DNA of 64,000 nucleotides from the NCBI GenBank assembly GCA_004352715.1, contig SCFE01000009.1, positions 545,100-609,099 of the forward strand. The letters run 5' to 3'. The translations under genes were made by a program, and so were the position numbers. The DNA comes from Hofstenia miamia (taxonomy: Eukaryota > Xenacoelomorpha > Acoela). The notes under the pieces are model-generated. The model did not search any database, had not been told where the DNA came from, and was given only the letters and a program-made list of their open reading frames with translations. This document shows positions 11,565-23,600 of the stretch, in pieces; positions within the stretch are counted from its first letter, which is position 1; each line of letters opens with the position of its first letter.

Positions 11565-12529
11565 TTAATCAACCAATTCAACAATATCAGGTTGTGTGAG
11601 TTGCTGAGCGGGTTGTAACAACAAGATATCACATGGATTGTTCCATGATAAAATATCAAAGAATTCAGTTAAATGAGTTGCATAACATATCAATTCCAGT
11701 TCTGTAGTAAGAGTTTTAGTGAATTTGTAAAACTTAGGGTTGATCATTTGAGTTGATATCAGTAAGGCATTGCATAGAGAGTTAATTTTTCTTGTACACA
11801 TATTGTAAAATTTATAATAAAGGTGTAATCCTTTCAGAGCAATTAGTAATGTCATTCAAGCATCAATGTAGGATTCATGAGCTTCGTCTTCCTTGATTTT
11901 AGTATTGGGATAGAAAAATTTAAAGAAGTATACAAATTAGTGTGAGATTTAACCTCATTGAAATAAATTGATATGTGCTCATTGAGTATCTCCTCCGTAA
12001 TTAGATTGGGTTCATTAATCTTGGCTCACATCATTGTTATAATTTCAATGTGCTTTGTGACATCATAATATTTGAGTGTGATTTGAATTAGATTGGTCTT
12101 GAGGAGGTTGTTCATACCAGAGAATAAGATGACTGTTTTTGACAGAAGTTTTGTGAGTGAATGCTTAAGATGATTGGTTTGATCAGATACTGGCTTACCA
12201 TTGTGGAAGACATATTCTAGGGCAATGTGACCATCAGCATATAGACATGATATATCATTGTTTCTGATAAGTTTTTGTTGACTTTGTTTGTATTTCTCAG
12301 AGTGTAGTGTTCTTATAAGATTGCTGAAGTTGTTAATGTACTGGTCTTCTTTTGTTAGTGGAATGTGTACATGGCATGTTTTCATATGAGTTGATCTCCA
12401 CCATGGTTGGATAATAGCAGTATGGACAAGCAGACTGGGGATGCAGTAATTGTTTTCTGTCTCAATAGCTTCTTCCATGGAGATATCTGTGGTAGGAGTA
12501 ATGTCCAATTTGACATTAGGATAGTTCAC
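11565..12529 (-). pseudogene. 3'-region ORF of the LTR element, unrecognised
   Basis: On - a 167-codon open frame (12529-12026) is followed, across a stop and short shifts (11990-11860), by more open sequence to 11565. The first part contains LVHTAIIQPWWRSTHMKTCH and IPLTKEDQYINNFSNLI. It lies upstream on - of LTR 3, in the position where LTR elements carry pol-distal or env-like genes. I see no transmembrane segment, protease, RT or integrase motif. Product unknown; its link to the LTR element is inferred from orientation and position. Confidence 0.35.
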
Positions 12530-12678
12530 CTATGCATGAACTATGTACTTCTATAGGGTATCAGAACTATAGTGAGGACAGAGACATTCAATTGTAGTAT
12601 CTGATAAAACAAGTTTAGAAGTTGTGCATTCCATATCAAAAGTGCTTTGTGAGTGAGGCTCAAGTAAAATAGCAAGCT

Positions 12679-12829
12679 AGTTTTACAAATTAATGATTTA
12701 TTGTCCCCTTGATTTCATGCAACATGTTATTGCTCTAATAATTTTGCAAGGGAAAATGTGAATGTAACTCTGTAAACAGCTGCAGGTAATTGTTATGAAC
12801 TTTTGTATAAATACTTGAGACACCTATAG
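12679..12829. repeat. Inverted-repeat arm preceding LTR 1
   Basis: Inverted match of 10275-10431, read directly into the start of LTR 1 at 12830. Probably the 3' end of the element's internal region. Confidence 0.75.
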
Positions 12830-13407
12830 TGTTACTTATCATAATAAATGCTTAAGTTCCTGGCGACAATTTGGGAGCTACTCCCCTGAGTTTAGGAGGA
12901 CAACACATTCTATTCCAGTAGGCAGCCCAAATTGTTGACTGCATTAAGTTATGTGTACTATTATAGTTAGGGAATAACTTTTCATCAATCATTTGCAACT
13001 CAAACATGCACTTAACACCTAACACTGTGATGATAATAAGCTAATGTACATGCATGGCAACTACATGCTGTTATTATTAAATGAGCTGAGAAATAAGAAC
13101 TAATGAGAAATGTTTTATTCAGCTAGAAATTAACAACTAGAGACACATAGGGTAGCACTTTTTCAAGTTTGGAATATTCTTTGTGGATACAGCTTTGGTG
13201 TGATGCCATGCAAGTTGGTAATCATTGAAGTCTAGTTCTGCTTGTTGGATCTGTACTGTTATTTATTACAAGGGCAAAATACTGATACTTCCATTTTTCT
13301 GTTAGGATGTGGGTCTCTCACAATGATGGTCACCTCTGCAACCTTCTGCCATGTCACTAAGTTCATTAGCACTGCTAGTAGTAGTCTGAGCACCCTGTGA
13401 ATCTACA
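12830..13407 (+). repeat. LTR 1, 578 bp (TG...CA)
   Basis: Starts TGTTACTTATCATAATAAAT and ends GAATCTACA. It is followed immediately by the PBS-like TGGTGACCCTGACGTGATCC (13408-13427). Similar over its full length to LTR 2 and, inverted, to LTR 3. Confidence 0.85.
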
Positions 13408-13554
13408 TGGTGACCCTGACGTGATCCTGAGCTATCACCAAGCTCTGACAATGTACTTGAGACACCTGTAGTGAGCATTAAATAAACTTTGTCTCACTTT
13501 AACTGTTTTTGATCTTTTTTCATTTTATTATTGGGAACTCCTTTTTAGGCATTA
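13408..13554 (+). other. PBS and truncated leader between LTR 1 and LTR 2
   Basis: Only 147 bp separate LTR 1 and LTR 2. The first part matches the leader beside LTR 3 (PBS to CAAGCTCTGACAATGT). The rest contains AATAAA, but I see no gene. Internal genes have been lost here. Confidence 0.6.
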
Positions 13555-14141
13555 TGTTACTTATTATAATAAATGCTTAAGTTCCTGGCAACAATTTGGG
13601 AGTTACTCCCCTGAGTTTAGGATGACAACACATTCTATTCTGGTAGGCAGCCCAAATTGTGGACTGCATTAAGTTACATGTACTACTATGTTTAGGGAAT
13701 AACTTTTTATCAATCATTTGCAACTTGAAAATGCACTTAACACCTAACACTGTAATTATAATAAGCCACTGGCTAATGCGAATGCATTGCAACTACAAGC
13801 TGTTATTATTACATGAGCTGAGAAATATGAACTAATGAGAAACATTTTATTGAGCTAGAAATTAACAACTAGAGACATGTAGGGCAGCAACTTTTTCAAG
13901 TTTGGAATATTCTTTGTAGATACAGCTTTGGTGTGATGCCATGCAAGTTGGTAATCATTGAAGTGTTAGTTCTGCTTGTTGGATCTGTACTGTTATTTAT
14001 TACAAGGGCAAAATACTGATAATTCCATTATTCTGTTAGGACATGGGTCTCTCACAATGATGGTCACCTCTGCAACCTTCTGCCATGTCACTAAGTTCAT
14101 TAGCACTGCTAGTAGTAGTCTGAGCACCCTATGATTCTACA
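13555..14141 (+). repeat. LTR 2, 587 bp (TG...CA)
   Basis: Starts TGTTACTTATTATAATAAAT and ends GATTCTACA. Direct repeat of LTR 1 with scattered substitutions. What follows is not a PBS, so it acts as a 3' or solo LTR. The 5-mers outside LTR 1 and LTR 2 (TATAG, GTATC) do not match, so they are not the two ends of one simple insertion. Confidence 0.8.
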
Positions 14142-14149
14142 GTATCACT

Positions 14150-15378
14150 TCCCCCAATTTCATTTCCCCAAGTCTGACATCTACAAAAATTAAAAACCAT
14201 TAGAGACATGATTTCAAAGAATTTGTAATTATATATTTGAATAAATATATGCATTTCTTTATGCTGTATTTTGATTAGATTTATTGTAGACTAGATTATC
14301 CAATTAGAGTTGCAAGCAAATAAATGTAAATATGTACTATAATTATATACATAAATATTCACAATTTGCATTTAGTAAATATTTAGCAGTTCTTTTAAAC
14401 CATGTTTAGATTTAAAATAGAAATTTAATTATATTCATTACTTTCATAGTTTGTACTTTATTGTAATAGGTAGCTAGTTTTTTTAGGATTCATTTGTTTG
14501 CTAATTCTATATTATATCTCATAGATTTTGCAATCAGCCATACTAGTTTATGCAGGCAGACTATTCTATTCCTCTTAACAGTTATTGAATTTATTTTAAT
14601 AAGCAGTTCAGACAGGGTTCAAACTTGTAATTTCCATATTAAAACAGCTATGTTGTCCTACACTCTGAATCTGTTAAATACTTAAGATAAGCTAGCCCAA
14701 ATAATTATGTTAATAGCCTATAGTAAATTTGACATAAAAATAAGTAGCATTTATAAATTAGCACAGGGCATATTAATGCAAATCCTAAATTATCAAGTTA
14801 GATCTAAACAGCTTCAAAGGTAAATTATATATAAAATGAAAACAGCAACTTTCAATGTTTATTATTAAAACACATATTTACATTTATTTACTTGCAATTT
14901 TATTGAAATTGTGTCTCTAATGGTTCTTAATTTATGGTGACATCAGAGAACACATCATTTTCTATTACAGACAATTACAGGTTTGCTTATTCAAATAGTC
15001 TTTTATTTATGTAAAACAAAAAATTTAGAATATTAAATTTGTTTCAACATCTAAATGATAAGAATTTCTGTATTTTTGTATTTGACAATAGTAAACTAAT
15101 GTGATGTATTATTATGATTTTTCAGATTCCTGGTCCCCCTTATGTACATAATATACTCAAGTATTAACTGCTTTTAATGCAGGGTTGTCATGAGAGAACT
15201 GGCTGCCATTTTGCCAGGCTTATTTTATAAATTTACATTAAAATCTAAATTACACTGAAATCTAATTGAAATACAAATTAAAGAAATACATATATTTATT
15301 CAAATATATAATTACAAATTAATTGAAATCGTGTCTCTAACAGTTTTTAATTTTTGGTTACATTAGTCTTGGGGAATT
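14150..15378. mobile_element. Non-autonomous element with about 100-bp TIRs
   Basis: The left end (14152-14265: CCCCCAATTTCATTTCCCCA, then a block with GAGACATGATTTCAAAGAATT) is matched in inverted orientation by 15278-15378. A third, internal partial copy of the same TIR block lies near 14880-14955. The interior holds only AT-rich sequence and short ORFs, so it is non-autonomous. No convincing target duplication, superfamily not assigned. Confidence 0.5.
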
Positions 15379-15385
15379 AAATTGG

Positions 15386-17285
15386 AGGAAAAGATGTACA
15401 ACCTAGTCGAAATATCATTGCCTTAAACGACATTTGGACACTAACAAACGTTATTAATATTTCGATTTAAGGTATTACGATAACAAAATTCAATTGCTAG
15501 TATCAAGTTTCTATTTTTAGTTTAGCCTTTAGTCATTTCTTGAAAATAAGTTTAACCAAGGTTTTTTATTTGATTAAACTGGTGAACATTTTGATATTCA
15601 TATAGTTAACTTAGACTTTTTTTTAGAGACTATAGTATATTTCATGTTATTTTTAATAGTATTACAGCATAAAATTGCTGCATTACATTTTTGAATTGAG
15701 ATTTGAGGCTAATGATTATAAGACCGTTATCAGCTATTTCATATTCATTCATATTGCAAAGGCGTCAATTTAACGATAAAGATTATTTTATAAACATCGA
15801 TAATAAGATTTTGGACTAGGTACATTTGTACTAATATATAATTGAGTATAATTATGTATAGCACAGATGGTTTTTTTATTAAATTCTGAGAACGCAAATA
15901 AAATTAACTCCAATCCCTCACCTAAAACTTAAAAATTAGCTTGATGGTTGGGTGGTAGCGTTAGTGTTAAGGTTAGAGGTTAACCATTTTATGACGTCAC
16001 TTATACTGGGTCCCTTAAATAAATTAACGCTCTTAACTTTTAGGATTAAGGAGCGTAAGGTCTGCAAATTGTAGTAAAGCCTTAATACAGTTGCTCTTAT
16101 TAAGAATAAAATTTTGTTTACATTCTTTGACCAGATGACAACGACTGCTGTTGTAGAAGAAGCATCGAAGTAATATGTGCTCAATTGTCTCATATTCACG
16201 GTATCCCATTCGACAAAATGAGATTACGGTGCGNTTGGAGGAAAAGATGTACAACCTAGTCGAAATATCATTGCCTTAAACGACATTTGGACACTAACAA
16301 ACGTTATTAATATTTCGATTTAAGGTATTACGATAACAAAATTCAATTGCCAGTATCAAGTTTCTATTTTTAGTTTAGCCTTTAGTCATTTCTTGAAAAT
16401 AAGTTTAACCAAGGTTTTTTATTTGATTAAACTGGTGAACATTTTGATATTCATATAGTTAACTTAGACTTTTTTAGAGACTATAGTATATTTCATGTTA
16501 TTTTTAATAGTATTACAGCATAAAATTGCTGCATTACATTTTTGAATTGAGATTTGAGGCTAATGATTATAAGACCGTTATCAGCTATTTCATATTCATT
16601 CATATTGCAAAGGCGTCAATTTAACGATAAAGATTATTTTATAAACATCGATAATAAGATTTTGGACTAGGTACATTTGTACTAATATATAATTGAGTAT
16701 ACTTATGTATAGCACAGATGGTTATTTTTTTATTAAATTCTGAGAACGCAAATAAAATTAACTCTAACCCTGGCGTTATTGTACTTTAGGGAACCCAGCT
16801 TGAGTGACGTCATAAAATGGGTATTAAACTCTAACCTTAACCCTAACCCTACTCCCCAACCAATGCAATTACATTGCATTTCATTTTGTTGATTAATTTT
16901 TTGCAAAATTTTTCAGTTTTGGGGTAGGGATTAGGGTTAGGGTTAAAGTTTTATACCCTAACTCCAATCCCTCACCTAAAACTTAAAAATTAGCTTGATG
17001 GTTGGGTAGTAGGGTTAGTGTTAAGGTTAGAGGTTAACCAATTATACGTCGTCTTTTATGGGTCCCTTAAATAAATTAACAACGCTCTTAACTTTTAGGA
17101 ATAAGGAGCGTAACGGCAAATAGTAGTAAAGCCTTAATACTGTTGTTCTTATTAAGAATAAAATTTTGTTTACATTCTTTGACCAGATGACAACGACTGC
17201 TGTTGTAGAAGAAGCATCGAAGTAATATGTGCTCAATTGTCTCATATTCACGGTATCCCATTCGACAAAATGAGATTACGGTGCG
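15386..17285. repeat. Segment present twice around a single N at 16234
   Basis: 15386-16233 and 16235-17285 begin with the same bases (GGAGGAAAAGATGTACAACC) and end with the same bases (GAGATTACGGTGCG). They differ mainly by about 200 bp extra in the second copy plus a few substitutions. The single N at the join suggests two alleles or contig ends placed in tandem rather than a true duplication. Confidence 0.8.
16785..17070. repeat. Foldback element with telomere-like and CRE motifs
   Basis: Left arm 16785-16850 (TTTAGGGAACCCAG, TGACGTCA at 16805-16812, ATTAAACTCTAACC, CCCTAACCCT). This is mirrored by TTAGGGTTAGGGTTAAAG near 16930 and by an outer right arm (GTTAAGGTTAGAGGTTAACC to TGGGTCCCTTA, ending 17070). 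In the first assembly copy only the right arm remains, with TGACGTCA at 15992-15999. The telomere-like repeat is too short to be a telomere. Confidence 0.55.
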
Positions 17286-18150
17286 GAATTTTGATTGAAA
17301 GTAATTCAGTCTGTTGTGTTTGGTAACGATCTGTGACAATACATGTGAAATGTCTTTCCTTCGTCTAGGGATTATGTTGCAGAAATGTGATAAGATTACC
17401 GAGTTTGCAAGATTGAAGGGAGGGAAGGATCTGTCAATCGTCCACTATAGGAGGAATATCAGCTAATGTAATTATTTTTGGTGTGTGATTTGAATTGAAC
17501 GACTTTATAATTCGTAAGGTCATTTTCCTTTGGGTGCGGATGAGATAGCTCTGAATGTAGTTGAATTCGATGTTCCCAGACAGCTATTAATAATTTAGAT
17601 CGAATGACTCCTTGATACAGTAGGTGAACGTTTTTGGAAAAAGTGCCGTAATGTTTATCGCGATGTATTGCACTGCATTGTGACATGCTGCTTTAATGTG
17701 GTTTTTAAATGTCAATTTATCATCGATTTTGCTGGGTTGCATATTGAGCGTTTCAGATGGCAGGTGACGGATGTGGGTGTTTTAAGTTCATAGTTGTTCT
17801 TGTTAATGAATACAGTGTGGGTCTTGAACAAGTTCAGTTTTAACCCCTTTGATGTAGACCATTTCGTAAGTTCCCCAGAAATATTGTCAGCTATATTTAT
17901 GGCGTCTTGTATGGATGTAACCTTGATTGCAGTGTTAATGTCATCTGCGTATGTTACAATGTAACATTGTTCTGATAACTTTACGAGGATTTCATCGACA
18001 CATATAATCCAAACAATAGAACTAATGAAGCCACCTTGAGGCGTTCCAACATTCGGATATCAGGTGATGTCATTGTAAAGCTTGCTATGTACAGTAGGTG
18101 AGAGGGACTCGAGATTATTGAAGTTAGATATTTTCATGGTTAGAATAAAT
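17071..18150 (-). mobile_element. Decayed LINE reverse-transcriptase fragment
   Basis: On -, from about 18150, the sequence reads GVPQGGFISSIVWIICVDEI and then VTYADDINTAIK. These are the conserved RT region ending in the catalytic YADD box (17940-17951, residues intact). It continues with WSTSKGLKLNLFKTHTVF. Further down, past stops, the C-terminus reads FCRMGYREYETIEHILLRC (about 17240-17300), a Cys/His tail usual in LINE ORF2. Orientation agrees throughout. Multiple stops make it dead. The 3' end overlaps the doubly assembled segment, where it also appears at 15936-16254. Confidence 0.75.
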
Positions 18151-19636
18151 GAAGTTTTAAAGGAATGGAATCAATCGTCCCTTTTGATATAATCAAAGCA
18201 AATATAAATAAATGTGTTACAGAGGCATTTACTAATTTAAAACTACAATGCCATCGCCATGTGAGTATGGGCTTTTCCTACATCAGTGAATAATGTAGCT
18301 TATCATGAACACAGATTTTTATCAAGAATTTGATCGATTTAAGTCTGTCGAAACATTAAAAGTAATTAGTCCTTGACTAATATGTTTTAAAGTATACAAG
18401 GCTAAATTCAAATTAATCAATGCTGTTGCTTTTTTAAAATCTGTTATAGTGCTTCCCAAAGGCGAGATCTTCAGCGTTTCAAATAAAAATGTATCGATCC
18501 AAGATTAAAATTTGATTGAAAATGAGAAGTAAATATTTGGAGTTTTAAAATTAATGGTTGTAATTAGATATTTTTTCGTTAAAAGTTTTAGCATGCATAT
18601 AAGGGGGGGGGGCGCACGTACTCCTCAGATATTCATGCGATCTTCATGAAATTTCCGATTCATACTAGTTTGGAGCATAGGATTTATGATGATTATACCT
18701 GTTGTACTAAAAATTGTCAGAAAATTCTGGTTCTATTGACCGAATGACATGTAGTAAAATTGACATTCCACTTGTAAAATTTATGATAAACTTTTCCCTT
18801 TATTTCCCCCACGTCTTTATCAATAATGACCAAAACAAATTAAGGTAAGTATCATAGAAATTATTTATTAAATGAAAAACAAAGAAAAAGTGTTAGTAGT
18901 AATCGAACTTCAACGTGTACTCCTCCATTCTCATTGACAGATTCGATTCGCTTTTGGTAGGCCAGAGCAGTTTCTCGACACATCTCAATTGGCACTTCTT
19001 GAAATGGAAAGTTACTAAACCAACGCTCTTTGTAGCGTAATTGTCATATGTTAACTGCCATAGGAACTTTAGACACTTGGGCATGCGGGAATGCAATTAT
19101 TATAAGGCAGATTTAATAGAATTTGTCAAAATAGCTTTAAAACTAAACTATCCCGCTCTGGAAATAGGTTGTGAAAATTTCGCTTAAACTACTATATAAA
19201 TGTCGTTGTTGAGGTAAGATTGCAATGAAACTAAGATCGGTGCAGCATACAACAGCAAGGAGTTTTTTGCGGTATTGGGGAAAGGTTTAGCTTAGATAAG
19301 ACCTTATTATGAAAATTAATCAATATTGTCTTAACAATTTATTATGACTATATAATTTTCTTAAAAAAATAAATTTTTAACAAAATTGAAGAAATTTATT
19401 TTGTATGTACTACCGATATATAAGGCCAGTCCTGAGAGGAAGGAATTTTATGCAAACATAGTGGACTATCTATTTTGAAGCTTTATTAGGGTTATATGTT
19501 TTTTGTTTAGCAATGAGTTCAAGTGGAATTTATTCCTTAATGTTAATTTGCTAAGATCAACCTTATGTATTTTTAGGCATATCGTAAACTTGATAATTTA
19601 ATATAATAAATTTAAGTGGTGACGCCAACCAATTTT
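18151..19636. other. AT-rich stretch with a G-run and one unrecognised ORF
   Basis: Contains a poly-G run (18603-18612) and a 67-codon - strand ORF (19096-18893; KSVGLVTFHFKKCQLRCVEK) without a recognisable family. Probably repeat debris. Confidence 0.35.
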
Positions 19637-20298
19637 AGCTTTAATAATAATAATGAATGACTTTATTTAGCCGCTGAATGCATACAACACTACAAAGAGA
19701 ATAAAAAACAAGTCAAGTTTTACGACAGTGAGGACAGTCACAGGAGATCAGATGAGAGCAGATAGAAGAGTAGGCGAAGTTGGAGAAGAGCTCAGCAAAC
19801 TGAAAGACATCAAAGATTTCTTGAAGCTCGGTGACGGGGAAAAAATCAATGGATGTTGGAGGCTTGAGAGTGAAGATGTAATTAGCATCAGTACAAGCAC
19901 GATTGAAAAACGAGTGAAGGATGCGATGTTTCTTGGGACGACGGATGGAGAAGTTGAAAACATCATCAGAGCGAATAGAGCGGGAAACGTTCCATAGAGT
20001 GGCACAAGGAACGAGAAGGCCACCAACAGGGAAAAGCATAGAGAAGAATGGCGCGACAAATTGATTTGAACAAATAGAGTTTCACAGCAGCCGTAGAATT
20101 AAAGGGAACATTGCGGAAGAGGGCAAAGAGTGAGGAATTGGCTTTGCGGAGGCGAAGGGATACATGACCAGACCAATTCAAGTTAGCAGCAAGTTGAACT
20201 CCAAGATGAGTAGGCAATTTAAGATAGAAATGTTCCATTTTCCTTCTTTTATGCATCGAGTCACTCCTGTAGTCGCACGGTTGTCTCATAAATAGCAA
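19637..20298 (-). mobile_element. LINE 3' end with (TTA)n tail
   Basis: On -, 20298-19966 encodes THLGVQLAANLNWSGHVSLR and SICRAILLYAFPCWWP, the post-palm region of a LINE ORF2 (LGV.....W..H.......N..L..L). It continues in another frame to 19713 (FNFSIRRPKKHRILHSFFNR). The 3' end has AATAAAGTCATTCATTATTA on -, with an ATT microsatellite tail near 19641-19655. 5'-truncated and inactive. It lies just upstream of the first coding exon of the CCDC102 gene. Confidence 0.7.
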
Positions 20299-20657
20299 CC
20301 TTATTTGAGAGAAAACCTGAGTACGGTTCCGTAAAAAGGAGGTTCCGAATGACAGAAAACTTAAAATTCTTCAAATTGTTCATTTTGTATCAGTTTTGTA
20401 ACACTGGTTTTAACGGGGTGAAGCTAAATATCTTTATTTCCTTAAGAGCGGAAGTGTTTTTAAATTTAATGTAAAAGTTTAGTATTTAAATTCTCATTAG
20501 CAATGTTCTCACACAACATAAATACCCTATTATGTTTAAATAGAAAAAATGCTGCAACTTTTCTGATCATTGTTTGTTGTAGTCATTGTTTAATTGTAGC
20601 TTGTTGTTTTGTGTAGATTCATAATGTGTCTGTGTTTAACGTTTTCTATTTATTTAG

Positions 20658-23600
20658 AAATTGATGGAGACAATAGCTGTAGAGGCCATTGATGTTGTCA
20701 ATGGATATCGTTGTTCCAAATGTACTCAATTGAACATAAGAAATGAGATTTTGGCACGTGATTTGGAAGAAGCGAAGCAGCGATGTGTTCAAATGGAGAA
20801 AACTATTAGGTTGGTGGATTTTTCTTTTGCATGTTCTTTGTTCAGATTCAATATGATGCTAATTTCAATTTGAGACATTTACATCAGACATTTTAGAAGT
20901 TTCCCTTACGAATTGAAAATCACTTGATATTTGTGGTTCAATAAAATAATTTCTAATTCAGTTACTGTTGAAATTATTTTAAAAAGTTTTTTAATACCAT
21001 ATTCTGAAAATGTTTTGTTAATTTAGGCCAATTCAAATAATTTGAAGTATTTTTTCTAAAATAAGCTTAATACACAATTGTTATAGAACATAGGTCAAAG
21101 TGAACAGTTCGAACGTAGATCTCGGGTGCCCTCCAGATTCTGGGGTCTATGCGTACCTTAATAATACTTGTAAAAGTAGAAGTGTATAGGCAATTCCTGA
21201 CGTTAGAAATTCCCAATGCAAATTATATTAGTCAGTTTAATTATGTGAATGTGTAGTTAACTTTACCTTTTATTACACATAAACGGTACTCGGAAATATG
21301 AGACTGGTGCATTTTATCATCATTGTACCAAAAAGCACAATACATCATTCCTGTCACAATTCTATTATTACATATTAGTATAAGGTTACCAATGGCTATT
21401 ATGCAAACGCAAGAAGTAGTAAACTAAAAGGCGCTAGTAGGTTTCAAAACGAGTTAAATATATTTGCAATTGGATATGGACAAAACTAAATAATTAATGA
21501 ATACAACGACAAGACAAAGAAACTAAACACAAAACAAATCTAAATCTAAGTAATAAGCAAAGTAGACACTCATTATCTATGTTACATAATCTATATAATT
21601 GTGTATCGATTAATCTAGAGAAGAAGAATTTATCACGATTTATGATTAGATTTGGTGTGACCTTATACATAACTATCTTATAATATAGCCGAATAGCAGA
21701 TTCCTAATTTTTGCAGTAATTGTTGGGTATTGTAAAAGTAAAAAAAACTAGAAATATGCTTATAGTTTGAACACTTCTCGAAACCTTTTTTTTTGATATC
21801 AGGTTCACATTAATCACTTAATGTGTCACCTTCGATTGATGATTTAAATTCTAATATGGAACCTCGTTTGTGTGTAATAATCCACACTCTCTGACTTTAT
21901 GGTTAAATTCGATCGGCTCCCTATAAGCTTTTGGGTTGTGAATAATCTCGCCTAATCGTGTACTACAGACATTTGAGTTTTAGATGTTGTAATGTTCCCC
22001 GTGTATTAGTTAATGAATGAGGGGCATACCGTTCCTCCAGCAAGGCCTCCTCAAATACGATGCACTCTCTCCAGACCTCCGTATCATTATTTTAAAACGA
22101 GCCAAAGTTCCCATCGTCGTCATCACCTTTGGTTGGCCAAGTATCATTCGAGGTTTACGCAGCAGAGAGCTGCAACAATGTATCCCCCGCATACTGATCA
22201 TCCTACAGTCCTACTCAAATCCCAGATACAGTGGTAATCGCTACAATGCCCGAGACAACATTAAGCCGACAAACGATAGAAGAGACCAATTTAAATCTAG
22301 AAGAAAGCCAACCAAGTAACCTAAACCGAGTTTCATAATCGGGACATTTCTCAAGCAGTCTTCTCATCTCAATCCACTATTTACCAGTCTGCATCAGATA
22401 TAGACGTAACAACTCCTCATCCTTCAGACTCACTTGTTCACTCTACTCCAGTTATCCCTCGGTATTTGATCTCGGAAGATACATTGCAGCAGCCTCCTCC
22501 GCTTCCTCTCAGACTCACGCGCTTACCCTTTGCCAAGCTCTTACAATCTTTCAGACTGCAGTTCCAAACAAAACAAGATACTTCCATAATATTTCTCACT
22601 TGCGTACACACGATATCCATCAGCTCTTATTGCTGTTTCAGCAACGTGTCGCCTCTAACGTTCCTCAATTCAACTCTCACCAGCAGCAACTGGAAATGTG
22701 GAACCTTTGTATTTTATAACTTTTGAACAGCGACGACTGCAAAAACGTGATAGTTTCTTACAAAATTTTTTCCATTCATCCTCAATTATGCTCTATAAAT
22801 CGGCGACATTTGTTGAGTTTCTCTTTTGAACGTCTGGTCCAATGGTGATTTTGGAGAACTAGATCCTATTAAAATCATTTTGCTTTGCGATCATATACAT
22901 CTTTGTAATACTCCTTTCTTAAACTATTGTTTGTTTTCTACATTTATTAATCCTTCTAAAATTTTCGCTAATGCATCATTACTGTTCATATCTCACATTT
23001 AGTAAAACACCATCTAAGATTTTTAGCAGGTGGGTGAGCTTTCCTTGTCCAAAGTCGCATTTTAGAAACCTTGCGACAACTCTTCGTTTAAGTATAATGT
23101 AAATTAGAGGGTGACATCTTGTAACCGATTAAACCCGAGCCGATTTCGGATTTCACGTCGGGTTCGGGTGCAAACTTATATTGATTGATAAAAAATATGC
23201 GGATGTTATCCAGCACTATATTTATGAAAAATCTAAAAAGTTAATTAATTCCAATTAATGGCTATGTTTACTTATCAGAAAGTGATGCAAGACGTGAGTA
23301 TTGTGAATGAAAAGCTACGTTTCGGATCCATGCTGAGCTCAGGTTGTCACTCTCTAATGTAAATATTTTCTATAAAAATATTCATATTTTAATAAATTTT
23401 AAATAAAACTTCCTGTTCATTAGTATTTCATCATTAGTACTCGTTTTTAATAAATGCTAATGCTTGGATTTTTTTATTTGACTGACTAAATATTGTTTTA
23501 GAATTTAATGCCAATATTTCTTACAGTACTGAGTGCGATAAAGCAAAATTTGTGCATATATAAATTTTTTGTCAGGTTCGATTTTTTTATAATTATTGAG

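Noticed and set aside
12830-14141. LTR 1 and LTR 2 as the two ends of one short provirus
   Set aside because: The flanking 5-mers do not match and only 147 bp of leader lies between them.
16826-16945. Telomere or interstitial telomeric array
   Set aside because: Only two to three CCCTAA units on each side, arranged as inverted arms of a foldback element.
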